Assembly (NCBI GenBank): GCA_934402375.1
Contig: CAKRUB010000003.1
Location: forward strand, 167,684-231,683
Source of the DNA: an uncultured Acetatifactor sp.
GTDB taxonomy: Bacteria > Bacillota > Clostridia > Lachnospirales > Lachnospiraceae
Reading direction: 5' to 3'
DNA length: 64,000 nucleotides
Numbering within the stretch: the first letter of the stretch is position 1; every line of letters begins with the position of its first letter. This document shows positions 1 to 9,912 of this stretch, piece by piece. The position numbers were made by a program, and so were the translations under genes. The notes beneath the pieces were generated by a model. That model made no database searches. It had not been told where the DNA came from and saw only the letters and a list, made by a program, of their open reading frames with translations.

Positions 1-2430
1 CAGTCTGTCCTCCGGCGCTTCCTCGAGGACACTCATATCGCGGATACCGATCAGACTCATATGAAGTGTTCTCGGGATCGGCGTCGCTGTCAGCGTGAGC
101 ACATCCACATTTTCCTTCAGTTTCTTGATCTTCTCCTTGTGTGCCACACCGAAGCGCTGCTCCTCATCGATAATGAGAAGCCCGAGATCCTTGAATTTCA
201 CATCCTGCGACAGTACGCGGTGCGTCCCGATCACAATATCGACCATGCCCTTCTGCAGATCGGTAACCGTCTTCTTTACCTCCGACGTCGTCCTGAAACG
301 GCTCATCAGCTCCACCCTGACCGGGAAATCCTTCATCCTCTGAACAAATGTGTTATAATGCTGCTGTGCAAGGATCGTCGTCGGCACAAGATATACAACC
401 TGTTTTCCTTCCTGCACTGCCTTGAAGGCAGCACGGATGGCAATTTCTGTCTTTCCGTAGCCGACATCGCCGCAGATAAGACGATCCATGATCCTGCTGC
501 TCTCCATGTCCGCCTTTGTGTCCGCGATGGCATTCAGCTGATCATCCGTCTCCTCAAAGGGAAACATCTCCTCAAACTCTCTCTGCCAGACCGTATCCTT
601 GCCAAAGCGATAGCCCTCCGTCGCCTGACGCGCCGCGTAAAGCTCGACAAGATCCTTTGCGACCTCGTTGACCGCCCCGCGCACCTTCGTCTTCGTCTTT
701 TCCCATTCCTTCGAGCCCAGCTTGTTCAGCTTTGGGGTCTTCGCCTCAGCGGAAGCATATTTCTGAATGACATCCAGTCCGGTCGCAAGGACATACAGGT
801 TGCCGCCGTCACGGTACTCGATCTTGATGTAATCCTTGACGACGCCTTCCATTTCCACCTTTTCAATGCCCTTGTAGATTCCGAGTCCATGACTCTCATG
901 AACCACATAATCCCCGACCTTCAGCTCATTAAAGTCCTTGATCTTCTGTCCCTGATAGAGCTTCTTCTTCGCCTTCTTTTTCTTCTCCGCGCCGAAAATA
1001 TCCGTCTCTGAGAGGACGACGAAGCGTATCATGGGATATTCAAAGCCCTTCGCCACATGACCGTAATAGGTCAAGACCTCGCCCGGCTGCACCTCCCTGA
1101 AGGGATCCTCCGTATACACCGCCGAAATGTCCTGATCGCGCAGATCCTCCGCGAGCCGCTTCGCTCTGGTTCGTGAACCGGAAAGCAGCAGCACGCGGTA
1201 CTTATTCCTCCGAAACTGCTTCAGATCCTTGACGAGCGCCTCAAAGCTGTTATTATAGGGCGCGATGCTTCTGGAGGCAATGTCAATCCGGCGCTCCGGT
1301 CTGAAATATCCGGTCTTTCCCTCCATCGTCGCAATCGTGACAACATTTCCGCGCTGAAGTCTCGCCGCTACCTCTTCCCCGCTGTAGAGAATGTCCATCT
1401 GCCCGGGAAGGATATAACCCTTTTCCACCCTCTGCGCCATGCTCTCACGGAATTCCAGTTCCACCGCGTCTGCCTGCTCCTTGATACGGGCAGGCTCATC
1501 CATAAAAAAGACCGGCTCTGACATATGTGCCAGAAGCTCCGGAAGCGTCACCGTCTCCTCGTAAAAATAGCGGATATAGCCCTCCAGATTCACCTTGCTC
1601 TTCAACTCAGCCAGCTGTTCCTTCAGCTCGTTCACCTGCGTAGCAATCCGGTGTGCTTCCTCCGTCTTCATTGCATCCCTGAATTTTTTCTCCTGCTTTA
1701 CAGCCTCCGCCTCCAGCTTTTTCAGCCCGGCGCGAATCCTGTCATCATCGAGGACAAACTCTGTCGCCGGAAACACCGAGACGCTCTCCAGCTTCTCGAT
1801 CGACCTCTGGCTCAACACATCGAAGCTCCGGATCGACTCCACCTCATCTCCCCACAGTTCAATACGGTAAGGATTTTCTTCCGTGAGATCAAAGATGTCA
1901 ATGATGCCGCCCCTAATGGAAAACTGCCCGGGATTCTCCACCTGATAACATTTTTCATAGCCGAAGGTCACCAGCTTTTCCGCTATGGCCCGCTCATCCA
2001 GCGTCCCGCCGCGTGCGATGTCGATCACGTCCGTATCCCTGTCCCACAGAACAAGCGGCGACATCAGCGCTGCGAAAGTCGTCACGATCGTCAGCGGTTT
2101 GCGCTCCAGCAGGCGGCGCATTGTCCTGACCCGCTCTCTTACCAGCTGGTTTCCGTGAATATCCGCCTGAAAGAAAATGAGATCCTTCGCCGGATACAGC
2201 ATGACATTTCTGTCATAAAACCGGTATTCCTCATAGATCTCGCGCGCCTTCAGATCGCTGTAGGTGACGATGGCTTTCACCTTCACGCCGTCGCTCAGCC
2301 CATATATCATATGCAGTTTCTGCGAATCCACGCAGCCGGTCAGTGCCACACAGCCCTTGCCCTTCCGCAGGGACTCCCTCAGACCCTCAAACTCCGCCAG
2401 CTCCCGAAGGGGCGATAGTAATGCCTGCAT
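1..2430 (-). CDS. mfd: Transcription-repair coupling factor Mfd (5' part; runs off the left edge)
   Basis: Mfd removes RNA polymerase stalled at DNA damage and recruits UvrA. About 810 codons are present, from the start to just past the TATPIPRT and IGIRDMS helicase motifs. Visible are a UvrB-like N-terminal half, the CarD-like polymerase-interacting domain ([12 protein letters not shown] near residue 505), Walker A (GDVGYGKTE near 654) and the DEEQRFG box (755). The C-terminal part of the helicase and the UvrA-binding region lie outside the window. ATG at 2430 follows an AAAGGTG ribosome site that overlaps the pth stop, six bases away, so pth and mfd are co-transcribed as in many Firmicutes. 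Confidence 0.97.
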   Translation of the reverse strand, partial: MQALLSPLRELAEFEGLRESLRKGKGCVALTGCVDSQKLHMIYGLSDGVKVKAIVTYSDLKAREIYEEYRFYDRNVMLYPAKDLIFFQADIHGNQLVRERVRTMRRLLERKPLTIVTTFAALMSPLVLWDRDTDVIDIARGGTLDERAIAEKLVTFGYEKCYQVENPGQFSIRGGIIDIFDLTEENPYRIELWGDEVESIRSFDVLSQRSIEKLESVSVFPATEFVLDDDRIRAGLKKLEAEAVKQEKKFRDAMKTEEAHRIATQVNELKEQLAELKSKVNLEGYIRYFYEETVTLPELLAHMSEPVFFMDEPARIKEQADAVELEFRESMAQRVEKGYILPGQMDILYSGEEVAARLQRGNVVTIATMEGKTGYFRPERRIDIASRSIAPYNNSFEALVKDLKQFRRNKYRVLLLSGSRTRAKRLAEDLRDQDISAVYTEDPFREVQPGEVLTYYGHVAKGFEYPMIRFVVLSETDIFGAEKKKKAKKKLYQGQKIKDFNELKVGDYVVHESHGLGIYKGIEKVEMEGVVKDYIKIEYRDGGNLYVLATGLDVIQKYASAEAKTPKLNKLGSKEWEKTKTKVRGAVNEVAKDLVELYAARQATEGYRFGKDTVWQREFEEMFPFEETDDQLNAIADTKADMESSRIMDRLICGDVGYGKTEIAIRAAFKAVQEGKQVVYLVPTTILAQQHYNTFVQRMKDFPVRVELMSRFRTTSEVKKTVTDLQKGMVDIVIGTHRVLSQDVKFKDLGLLIIDEEQRFGVAHKEKIKKLKENVDVLTLTATPIPRTLHMSLIGIRDMSVLEEAPEDRL

Positions 2431-2436
2431 CCCACT

Positions 2437-3006
2437 TTACACCTTTCTGTTAAACTCATTCATTGCCACGTCCGCGCCATTTGTGATGATCGTGCGGATC
2501 GCGTCTGCGGCTCTCAGCGCCGCCTCATTCATCACCGGTCGCTCCTGCGCGGAAAAATGTCCCAGCACATAATCCGCAAGATCCCAGCCCTTCGGCTTCT
2601 CGCCGACGCCGACCTTGATTCTGATAAAGGAATCATGCCCTAAATGAGCAATGATATTCTTCAGACCGTTATGTCCGCCGGCGCTGCCCTTCTTCCTGAC
2701 ACGCAGTTGTCCGACCGCAAGGCTGATGTCGTCGGAGATTACGATCAGCTCCGTTGTCTCATCCACCTTGTAATAGTCGATCAGCTCCCGCACGCTCTCA
2801 CCACTCAGGTTCATAAAAGTCACCGGCTTCGCCAGAATACATTTCTGTCCCGCTACAACTCCTTTTCCTATCACTGCCTTGTGCTTCTTCTCCAGCATCG
2901 CAATATTTTCCTGCTCCGCCAGCTTATCTATCACGTCAAAACCGATATTGTGCCTCGTGTTACTATATTCCTTCGCAAAATTTCCAAGACCTACAATAAT
3001 GTACAT
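2437..3006 (-). CDS. pth: Peptidyl-tRNA hydrolase
   Basis: Pth releases peptides from peptidyl-tRNAs that drop off the ribosome and recycles the tRNA. The 189-residue protein has the usual bacterial length. It shows the N-terminal IVGLGNFAKEYSNTRHNIGF signature, including the catalytic His20-type residue in RHNIGF, and the conserved GSAGGHNGLKNI segment followed by RIKVGVGEKP. It sits directly before mfd, as is common in Firmicutes. Confidence 0.97.
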   Translation of the reverse strand: MYIIVGLGNFAKEYSNTRHNIGFDVIDKLAEQENIAMLEKKHKAVIGKGVVAGQKCILAKPVTFMNLSGESVRELIDYYKVDETTELIVISDDISLAVGQLRVRKKGSAGGHNGLKNIIAHLGHDSFIRIKVGVGEKPKGWDLADYVLGHFSAQERPVMNEAALRAADAIRTIITNGADVAMNEFNRKV

Positions 3007-3080
3007 CGCAAACGCTCTCTTTCTTCCAGATATTTCCCATCATAGCGGATTTTCCTCCGTCTTGCAACACATACCTAAAA

Positions 3081-3106
3081 CAGCCGCGACATCTCTGCCG
3101 CGGCTG
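3081..3106 (-). terminator. Likely intrinsic terminator after spoVG
   Basis: An 8-bp perfect stem (3081-3088 with 3099-3106) with a 10-base loop is followed on the minus strand by TTTTAGG. It lies between the spoVG stop and the pth start and probably ends or attenuates the glgC-glgD-spoVG transcript. Confidence 0.65.
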
Positions 3107-3122
3107 CCTTGGTCTCCATATC

Positions 3123-3401
3123 TTACGCCCAATCCGGTTCCTGCATCGCCCTCTCATAATATTCCAGGATCACTCTCTGGATATTATCTCTGGTAGCAGT
3201 ATTGATCGGATGCGCAATATCACGGTATTCCCCATCGGATGATCTCTTGCTGGGCATTGCAATGAAAAGCCCCTTGTCACCTTCAATTACCTTGATGTCA
3301 TGTACCACAAACTCATCATCCAACGTGATCGATACAATCGCCTTCAGCTTCTTGCCTGTTGTCGATTCGACCTTTCTTACCCGAACGTCTGTAACCTGCA
3401 T
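3123..3401 (-). CDS. spoVG: Septation/regulatory protein SpoVG
   Basis: This 92-residue protein matches SpoVG along its whole length ([11 protein letters not shown] at the start, FIAMPSKRS in the middle, [10 protein letters not shown] near the end). SpoVG is a small nucleic-acid-binding global regulator of Firmicutes, involved in asymmetric septation during sporulation and in other stage-dependent control. It lies 27 bases after glgD on the same strand, so it may be transcribed with the glycogen genes. In Bacillus spoVG lies near glmU, prs, pth and mfd; here pth and mfd are kept. Confidence 0.96.
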   Translation of the reverse strand: MQVTDVRVRKVESTTGKKLKAIVSITLDDEFVVHDIKVIEGDKGLFIAMPSKRSSDGEYRDIAHPINTATRDNIQRVILEYYERAMQEPDWA

Positions 3402-3428
3402 ACATTTTCCCCCTTAGTTCGCTGCCCA

Positions 3429-4550
3429 TTACATAGAGTATCTCTCGTTCTTCTCCACAACGATACGCACCTTGCCGTCTTCTCCCACATAGCGCGAATT
3501 TGCGCGGATGGTATCGCGGCTCTCCACAATGCAGTTCTCTATGTAAGTATTGTCCCCAATATAGACATCATTCAGAATGATGGAATTCTTAATCACACAG
3601 TTATTTCCGATGTAGCTCTTCTTAAAGATGACAGAGTCTTCCACTACTCCGTTCACAATACAGCCACTGGAAATCAGACTGTTCTTCACCTGCGCTCCGA
3701 CATTGTACTTTGCAGGCGGAAGATCATCCACCTTTGAATAAATATCCGGGTACTGCTTGAAGAAATAGTTCCTTACCTCAGGCTTAAGGAATTCCATGTT
3801 GGTGCGGTAATAGTCATCCACGGAAGCAATATTTCTCCAATAGTCCTTGATCTTATATCCATAGATGCGCTTCAGATCCTTATAACGGATCAGAATATCC
3901 CTTACGAAGTCATACCAGTCTTCCGCAGCACACTTCTCGATCATCTCGATCAACTGGCGGCGGCGAAGCACATAGATGCCGCAGGAAATTGTATTCGTCT
4001 TTGCCTTGATGGGCTTCTCCTCAAACTCCTCTATGCGGTATTCCTCATTCATGCGCACTGTGCCGAAGCGCTCCACATTGGTTCCCGGCTCCATATCACG
4101 GCACACAACCGTAATATCTGCCTTCTTCTCTATATGATATTCCAACACCTTATTGAAATCCAGCTTGTACACACAGTCGCCGGAAGCAATGACTACATAG
4201 GGTTCGTGGCTGTTCTTCAGGAACGAAATATTCTGGAAGATTGCATCCGCCGTTCCTCTGTACCAGTTGCTGTTCTCCGCCGTCACTGTCGGAGGCATTA
4301 CAAACAGCCCTCCCTGTTTACGTCCAAAATCCCACCATTTTGAGGAGCTGAGATGCTCATTCAGGCTGCGCGCATTGTACTGTGTCAGCACGGCAACCTT
4401 CTGGATATGGGAATTGGACATATTGCTCAGTGTAAAGTCGATGCTGCGGTAGCTGCCGGCAACCGGCATTGCACAGATCGCTCTCTTCTGGGACAGCTCC
4501 TGCATCCTGTGATTATTTCCGCCTGCTAAAACGATTCCGATTGCTCTCAC
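3429..4550 (-). CDS. glgD: Glucose-1-phosphate adenylyltransferase, GlgD subunit
   Basis: GlgD is the non-catalytic, regulatory partner of GlgC in the ADP-glucose pyrophosphorylase of Firmicutes, which makes ADP-glucose for glycogen synthesis. The 373-residue chain has a nucleotidyltransferase N-terminal domain (VLAGGNNHRM, YRSIDFTLSNM) and a left-handed beta-helix C-terminus with hexapeptide-like repeats (roughly residues 285-360). Compared with GlgC the nucleotide loop reads AGGNNHRM instead of AGGQGSRL and the GDHIYKMD motif reads GDCVYKLD, as expected of the degenerate subunit. The start lies two bases after the glgC stop. Confidence 0.95.
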   Translation of the reverse strand: MRAIGIVLAGGNNHRMQELSQKRAICAMPVAGSYRSIDFTLSNMSNSHIQKVAVLTQYNARSLNEHLSSSKWWDFGRKQGGLFVMPPTVTAENSNWYRGTADAIFQNISFLKNSHEPYVVIASGDCVYKLDFNKVLEYHIEKKADITVVCRDMEPGTNVERFGTVRMNEEYRIEEFEEKPIKAKTNTISCGIYVLRRRQLIEMIEKCAAEDWYDFVRDILIRYKDLKRIYGYKIKDYWRNIASVDDYYRTNMEFLKPEVRNYFFKQYPDIYSKVDDLPPAKYNVGAQVKNSLISSGCIVNGVVEDSVIFKKSYIGNNCVIKNSIILNDVYIGDNTYIENCIVESRDTIRANSRYVGEDGKVRIVVEKNERYSM

Positions 4551-4552
4551 TG

Positions 4553-5821
4553 TTATTCACCTGCCTTAATCAATGTTTTGCCGCTCGCAAGATAAGAATC
4601 TTCATAATCAGCAGCTGTCGTCACGCCGAAGATCACGGAATTCTTTCCAACGGTAATGCCATCCGGTATTACGCTCTTCTCTCCGACCGTCACAAGACCA
4701 TGGTTATAGATATGAGGAGCCGTCTCATTCTCTGCCTCCTCGCCGATACCAAGCTTTACTCTATTCCCGATCTGTACATCCTCTGCCACGATCGCCTTAT
4801 TCAGTTCGCAGTCCTCACCGATCTGCGTCTGGTTCATGATAATGGAATCGCGGATCACGGTTCCCTTGCCGATCGTCACGCCGCAGCCGATGACAGAGTT
4901 ATATACCTCGCCGTAAATATCCGAGCCCTCGCCGATGATGCTGCGCTCAACCACGCTGTCCTTTGAAAGATACTGCGGCGGTTGGATCTCACTGCGGGTA
5001 TAAATCTTCCAATATTCCTCATACAGGTTGAATTCCGGCACAATGTCGATCAGCTCCATGTTCGCTTCCCAGTAAGAGCTCAGGGTTCCGACATCCTTCC
5101 AGTATCCGGTGAATTCATATGCATAAAGAGGCGCTCCCTTCTCATGGCAATAAGGGATTACATGCTTACCGAAGTCCAATGCCGGCTGATCTGCCATTGC
5201 AATCAGCGCTTCCTTCAGGGTCTTCCAGTTAAATATGTAGATACCCATACTTGCGAGGTTGCTTCTGGGATGCTCCGGCTTCTCCTCAAATTCGGTGATC
5301 TTCTTGTTTTCATCTGTGATCATGATTCCGAAACGGCTTGCCTCCTCGATGGGAACCGGCATAACGGCGATCGTAACCTCCGCATTGTTCGCCTTATGGA
5401 AATCAAGCATCACCTCATAATCCATCTTATAGATGTGATCTCCCGAAAGAATCAGCACATAGTCAGGATTAAAGCTGTCCATGTATTCCAGATTCTGGTA
5501 GATCGCGTTTGCAGTACCGGTATACCATTCACTGTTGGAGCTCTTCTCATAAGGAGGAAGCACCGTGACACCACCGATATTGCGATCCAGATCCCAAGGA
5601 ATACCGATTCCGATATGCGTATTCAAACGCAAGGGCTGGTACTGTGTCAGAACACCGACTGTATCCACTCCGGAATTGATACAGTTGGAAAGAGGGAAAT
5701 CGATTATACGATATTTTCCTCCGAATGCGACTGCCGGTTTTGCGACCTTAGAAGTCAACACTCCCAACCGGCTGCCCTGTCCACCTGCCAACAACATGGC
5801 AATCATCTCTTTTTTTATCAT
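4553..5821 (-). CDS. glgC: Glucose-1-phosphate adenylyltransferase, catalytic subunit
   Basis: GlgC converts glucose-1-phosphate and ATP to ADP-glucose and pyrophosphate, the committed step of glycogen synthesis. The 422-residue protein has [12 protein letters not shown], the [14 protein letters not shown] motif, the [10 protein letters not shown] catalytic loop and a C-terminal beta-helix with isoleucine/valine repeats. The ATG follows AGAGGTG at a good distance. A possible promoter on the minus strand has TATAAT at 5866-5871 and a weak TTCACT box at 5889-5894, 17 bases apart. It is followed without a gap by glgD. Confidence 0.97.
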   Translation of the reverse strand: MIKKEMIAMLLAGGQGSRLGVLTSKVAKPAVAFGGKYRIIDFPLSNCINSGVDTVGVLTQYQPLRLNTHIGIGIPWDLDRNIGGVTVLPPYEKSSNSEWYTGTANAIYQNLEYMDSFNPDYVLILSGDHIYKMDYEVMLDFHKANNAEVTIAVMPVPIEEASRFGIMITDENKKITEFEEKPEHPRSNLASMGIYIFNWKTLKEALIAMADQPALDFGKHVIPYCHEKGAPLYAYEFTGYWKDVGTLSSYWEANMELIDIVPEFNLYEEYWKIYTRSEIQPPQYLSKDSVVERSIIGEGSDIYGEVYNSVIGCGVTIGKGTVIRDSIIMNQTQIGEDCELNKAIVAEDVQIGNRVKLGIGEEAENETAPHIYNHGLVTVGEKSVIPDGITVGKNSVIFGVTTAADYEDSYLASGKTLIKAGE

Positions 5822-6017
5822 GTCATCACCTCTGTCTAGCCTTTTACCGATTATCCGGTTTTTTAATTATAACACAGTTGAAAACGAAAGTGAATATTTA
5901 TCACCAAAAAAATTTAGCGTTTTTAAAATTTTATGGTAAGATTTCACATATTTTTTACACAATTAAAAGCTTTATTGTACAATTACGACTCTTATTCACA
6001 AAACGTATTTTTTCTGT

Positions 6018-6046
6018 TTGTTTTTTTCGCCCATACTGCTTATAAT
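6018..6046 (+). promoter_or_regulatory. Promoter of murC
   Basis: TTGTTT (6018-6023) and TATAAT (6041-6046) are 17 bases apart in an AT-rich divergent gap. Transcription would start near 6053, which rules out the longer in-frame start at 6018 and supports ATG 6090 for murC. Confidence 0.6.
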
Positions 6047-6089
6047 AGTTACATACAATGATGTAAGAAACAGTAAGGAAGTGCAACCT

Positions 6090-7472
6090 ATGTATAAAAT
6101 TGATTTCAATGCTCCCTGCCACGTTTACTTCGTCGGCATAGGAGGCATCAGCATGAGCGGGCTTGCCGAAATCCTCCATCAGGAAGGTTTTACCGTATCC
6201 GGCTCCGACTGGAAGGCTTCCGGGCTCACACACGCTCTGGAAGAAAAGGGCATCTCCGTAAAATATGGGGAAAATGCCTCGCACATCACTTCAGATATCG
6301 ACTGCGCCATTCTCACCAGCGCGGTCAAAGAGAGCAATCTTGAGTTTCAGGCGATCCGTGAGCAGGGAATACCGTGGCTTTCCCGCGCCCAGCTTCTCGG
6401 TCAGTTAATGAAAAATTACAAAACTTCCATTGCCATAAGCGGCACCCATGGCAAAACTACCACCACATCGATGATCAGCGAAATACTGCTCAGCGCCGGT
6501 GTCGATCCGACCCTTTCCATCGGCGGAATGCTGAAATCCATCGGTGGCAATATCCGCGTAGGCGGCAATCAGTGCTTTGTTACGGAAGCCTGCGAATACA
6601 CAAACAGCTTCTTAAGCTTCTTCCCCACGATCGGTCTTATTCTTAATATAGAAGAAGATCATCTGGACTTTTTTAAGGATCTTGCCGATATACGCCATTC
6701 CTTCCGGAAATTTGCGGAACTGATCCCCTCAGACGGCTGTCTCATTATCAATGCGGACATTCCCGATTACGCTGAGATTACAGGGGGCCTGTCCTGCCGT
6801 ATCATAACCTATTCCGTGAACGGTGCGGCGGCTGATTACCGTCCCTCGGACATCACCTATGACAGCTTCGGTCATCCCTCTTTTGTACTGCACGATTCCG
6901 CCGGAGGGACTGAGACGTTTTCCCTGAAGGTTCCCGGAATCCACAATGTGAGCAATGCCATGGCTTCCATCGCTCTTGCCGACTATCTCTCCGTCAGCAG
7001 ACAGGTGACTGCCGAGGCTCTGCAAGCCTTTTCCGGAACAGACCGGCGCTTTGAATATAAGGGTTCCATCGGCGGAGTCACTGTAATAGATGATTATGCA
7101 CACCACCCGACAGAAATTACAGCAACTTTGTCCGCGGCGAAGAATTATCCGCACAAAACGCTCTGGTGCGTCTTCCAGCCGCATACCTATTCGCGGACAA
7201 AAGCATTTTTAAAGGACTTTGCCAGGGCGCTTTCACTGGCTGACAGAGTTGTGCTTGCAGACATTTACGCTGCCAGGGAGACGGACACTCTCGGCATCAG
7301 CTCCGAGGATCTCCAGCGTGAGATCAGGGCGCTCGGGCACGAGTGCTACTATTTTCCTTCCTTTGACGAAATCGAAAATTTCTTACTGGAAAAATGCATA
7401 AACGGTGACATGTTGATAACTATGGGTGCCGGTGATGTCCATAAAATTGGGGAAAATCTTCTCGGTCAATAG
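6090..7472 (+). CDS. murC: UDP-N-acetylmuramate--L-alanine ligase
   Basis: MurC adds L-alanine to UDP-MurNAc with ATP, the first amino-acid step of peptidoglycan precursor synthesis in the cytoplasm. The 460-residue protein carries the N-terminal HVYFVGIGGISMSGLAE Rossmann motif, the ATP-binding ISGTHGKTTTTSM loop and the TDRRFEYKG and DDYAHHPTEI motifs. ATG 6090 was chosen because AAGGAAG lies eight bases upstream and the promoter at 6018-6046 excludes the earlier codon. It reads towards the helicase-loader genes but is separated from them by 263 bases holding DnaA boxes. Confidence 0.97.
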   Translation: MYKIDFNAPCHVYFVGIGGISMSGLAEILHQEGFTVSGSDWKASGLTHALEEKGISVKYGENASHITSDIDCAILTSAVKESNLEFQAIREQGIPWLSRAQLLGQLMKNYKTSIAISGTHGKTTTTSMISEILLSAGVDPTLSIGGMLKSIGGNIRVGGNQCFVTEACEYTNSFLSFFPTIGLILNIEEDHLDFFKDLADIRHSFRKFAELIPSDGCLIINADIPDYAEITGGLSCRIITYSVNGAAADYRPSDITYDSFGHPSFVLHDSAGGTETFSLKVPGIHNVSNAMASIALADYLSVSRQVTAEALQAFSGTDRRFEYKGSIGGVTVIDDYAHHPTEITATLSAAKNYPHKTLWCVFQPHTYSRTKAFLKDFARALSLADRVVLADIYAARETDTLGISSEDLQREIRALGHECYYFPSFDEIENFLLEKCINGDMLITMGAGDVHKIGENLLGQ

Positions 7473-7607
7473 TTTTCCACAATATCCACAGACAAAATTT
7501 ATTTTTTCCTTTTTTTGTCTGTGGATATTTGTTTTATTGTTGTGGATAAACTCTGGGCTTGTCCTCTGGTATTCTCATTTTTATCCACAATATCCACAAT
7601 ATCCACA
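7473..7607. promoter_or_regulatory. Cluster of seven DnaA-box-like 9-mers
   Basis: Seven copies match the DnaA box TTATCCACA with at most one change. Plus strand: 7473-7481, 7482-7490, 7581-7589 (perfect), 7590-7598, 7599-7607. Minus strand: 7520-7528 and 7541-7549 (perfect). The boxes abut without gaps as a pair and as a triplet, and flank a T-rich stretch. Bases 7481-7497 and 7513-7529 form a 17-bp perfect inverted repeat that may also end the murC transcript. The cluster lies upstream of a DnaD-family gene and a helicase-loader gene. DnaA-box clusters also precede the dnaB-dnaI operon of Bacillus, so control of these genes by DnaA is the likely role (inference). Confidence 0.8.
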
Positions 7608-7647
7608 GTTTTTTGCACCGCATTTTCCATTCAGCGGATTCGGGATT

Positions 7648-7678
7648 TTGACTATTTCCTTTTCAGATGCCTTATGCT
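7648..7678 (+). promoter_or_regulatory. Possible promoter of the dnaD/dnaI operon
   Basis: TTGACT (7648-7653) and TATGCT (7673-7678) are 19 bases apart, slightly longer than ideal, and a second TATACT overlaps downstream. The start codon of the DnaD-family gene is about 55 bases further on. The DnaA-box triplet ends 40 bases upstream. Confidence 0.4.
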
Positions 7679-7735
7679 ATACTTTGTCTACTGCGGAAAA
7701 TTGTCCGTTATATTTTAAAAAGGGAAGTGTAACTG

Positions 7736-8821
7736 ATGGCACGTTTAACGATTTATAAGGATAATGATGTGGATTCCACTGTTGTGTCCAATCTTTTTAT
7801 TGATGAATATATGAAGGATGCCAATGACGCACAGTTGAAGGTCTATCTTTATCTGCTCCGCATGATGAATGCACATCTGGCTACCAGTGTGTCTGATATT
7901 GCGGACAAGTTTAACCACACCGAAAAGGAAGTGGTTCGTGCCCTCAAATTCTGGGAAAAGAACGGGCTCTTAACGCTTGATTTCGATGAGGACAAGACCC
8001 TTGTCGGAATCCATATCCGCGATCTGAACACCGCTGACAGCGCAAAGAGCCGCCGCGAGGAGGTCTCCTCCTTTGTCCCCGTTCCGGCTGCAACTGCACA
8101 GGCTGCTACCGTTCCGGCGGTTCCAGTTCCCGAGCCATTGGACAACCCCTTTGAAAAGCCCGTCTATTCTGCCGATCAGCTGAGAGAATTTAAGAATCGT
8201 CAGGATACGGCACAGCTTCTCTTCATCGCCGAGTCCTATATCGGGAGACCGCTGACGCCATCCGAGATGAAGACGATCCTGTATTTCAAGGATGTACTGC
8301 ATTTTTCCGATGACCTCATCGATTACCTTCTCCAGTACTGCGTTGACCGCGGGAAAAAGGACTTTAAATACATAGAAAAGGTTGCTGTCAACTGGGCAGA
8401 ATCCGGTATCACAACACCGAAGCAGGCGCAGAAGGTTTCCACTCGCTATGACAAGAATGTCTATGCGATCATGAACGAGCTCGGCAAAAATGGCTCTCCG
8501 ACCCAGAAAGAAGCGGAATATATTACGCGCTGGATCAATGAATACGGTTTTGCCAACGACATCATCTTTGAGGCCTGCGAACGCACTGTCATGGCAACTG
8601 ACAAGAACCGTTTTGAATATGCCGAGCGTATTCTTCAGAACTGGCACGAACAGAATGTACACCATAAATCCGACATCTGTAAAATAGACGAACTCTATCA
8701 GCAGCGCAAAAAGAGTTCCACCGCGACTGTGGTTACAAAACCGCATGCAAACCGCTTTAACCAGTTCTCCCAGAACACCTATGACTTCGATGCGCTGGAA
8801 AAAGAGCTTTTGAGTAATTAA
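7736..8821 (+). CDS. DnaD/DnaB-type primosome protein (helicase-loading)
   Basis: This 361-residue protein belongs to the Firmicutes DnaD/DnaB group of replication-initiation proteins that work with the DnaI loader to place the replicative helicase. Residues 20-95 form a winged-helix-like region. Two DnaD-like helical domains follow, one around 165-225 (the YIGRPLTPSEMKTI start is typical) and one around 250-310 (YITRWINEYGFAND). A low-complexity Ala/Pro/Val linker near residues 115-135 joins them. The layout of winged helix plus two helical repeats resembles Bacillus DnaB more than DnaD. AGGGAAG precedes the ATG. The helicase loader gene follows 18 bases after the stop. Confidence 0.85.
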   Translation: MARLTIYKDNDVDSTVVSNLFIDEYMKDANDAQLKVYLYLLRMMNAHLATSVSDIADKFNHTEKEVVRALKFWEKNGLLTLDFDEDKTLVGIHIRDLNTADSAKSRREEVSSFVPVPAATAQAATVPAVPVPEPLDNPFEKPVYSADQLREFKNRQDTAQLLFIAESYIGRPLTPSEMKTILYFKDVLHFSDDLIDYLLQYCVDRGKKDFKYIEKVAVNWAESGITTPKQAQKVSTRYDKNVYAIMNELGKNGSPTQKEAEYITRWINEYGFANDIIFEACERTVMATDKNRFEYAERILQNWHEQNVHHKSDICKIDELYQQRKKSSTATVVTKPHANRFNQFSQNTYDFDALEKELLSN

Positions 8822-8839
8822 GAGACAAGGAGAATCGCC

Positions 8840-9826
8840 GTGGCACTAAACAACGCCCAATATGAGTCTATTATACGCGACTATGAGAATATCCGGGATG
8901 CCAACCGGCATACTCTGGAATCTCGCAAAGCCGAGGTATACCAGGCTGTTCCCGAATACCGGGAGCTGGAGGATTCCATCAGCACCCTTTCCGTCTCAGC
9001 CGCAAAAGCGATGCTCGCCGGAGATGACAATGCCCGCGACCGGCTTCATGACAGTCTGCTCCATATCAGGCAACGCCAGCAGGCTCTTCTGACCTCTGCG
9101 GGTCTGCCTGTAGATTACCTGAAACCGATCTATCGCTGCCCCGCATGCGAGGACACCGGATATATCACGGACGAAAATAATCTGAAGCAGAAATGCAGTT
9201 GTTTCCGCCAGCGTGAAATTTCTATTCTGTATTCACAATCAAATATTCAGGACATGATTTCCCGAGAAAATTTCTCAACGCTTTCCACTGAATATTATCA
9301 GGGCGAGGATCTACGGCGCTTTGAGTCCGCTGTGGATTTATGCCGGAATTTTATAAAAAACTTTAATCAGGACTACCACAATATTCTCTTTTATGGTACA
9401 GTAGGTACGGGCAAAAGCTTTTTATCAGGCTGTATTGCAAAGGAACTGATTGACAAAGGATATTCTGTCATTTACTTCAGTTCTTCCGGTCTTTTTGACA
9501 TGCTTGCCCGATATTCCTTTGATTATAAGGAAAAGGAAGCCCTGCAGGATTTCTGTGAAGATATCTATGGCTGCGATCTGCTGATTATTGATGACCTCGG
9601 AACCGAGATTACCAATACCTTTGTCTCCTCACAGCTGTTCTCCTGTCTCAATGAACGGGGACTGCGCAAAAAGGCGATAATCATTTCCACAAATCTGAGT
9701 TTAGAGGAACTCCGTGACCGCTATTCGGATCGCATCTTTTCCCGGATCACCAGCTCCTTCTCTCTGTGTAAGCTGACCGGGCAGGATATCCGTATCTGCA
9801 AGAAGCGCAACAGACAGCGCCAATAG
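8840..9826 (+). CDS. DnaI/DnaC-type helicase loader ATPase
   Basis: A 328-residue AAA+ ATPase of the DnaC/DnaI family. It has a helical N-terminal part, a zinc-type cysteine cluster (CPAC near residue 98 and CSC near 119) as in Bacillus DnaI, Walker A (GTVGTGKSF) and Walker B (LLIIDDLGTE), followed by the NERGLRKKAIIISTN sensor region. It should load the replicative helicase, whose gene (dnaB) also lies in this window at 42.9-44.3 kb. The start is GTG at 8840, chosen because AAGGAGA lies seven bases upstream. It forms a two-gene operon with the DnaD-family gene. Confidence 0.88.
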   Translation: MALNNAQYESIIRDYENIRDANRHTLESRKAEVYQAVPEYRELEDSISTLSVSAAKAMLAGDDNARDRLHDSLLHIRQRQQALLTSAGLPVDYLKPIYRCPACEDTGYITDENNLKQKCSCFRQREISILYSQSNIQDMISRENFSTLSTEYYQGEDLRRFESAVDLCRNFIKNFNQDYHNILFYGTVGTGKSFLSGCIAKELIDKGYSVIYFSSSGLFDMLARYSFDYKEKEALQDFCEDIYGCDLLIIDDLGTEITNTFVSSQLFSCLNERGLRKKAIIISTNLSLEELRDRYSDRIFSRITSSFSLCKLTGQDIRICKKRNRQRQ

Positions 9827-9912
9827 ATATGCACTTATCCGCTATCTGGATATGCAGGCAAATGTTTCAAAGCATAATGATTTAATTGAAAAAGAAAAGT
9901 GAGGATGTATTC

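Noticed and set aside
6018..6089. Earlier start for murC
   Set aside because: The codon lies within the -35 box of the promoter and the added residues have no family counterpart.
7473..7735. DnaA-box cluster as the chromosome origin
   Set aside because: No dnaA, dnaN or recF lies nearby and the gap is short. Control of the downstream loader genes is the simpler reading, although a second binding locus cannot be excluded.
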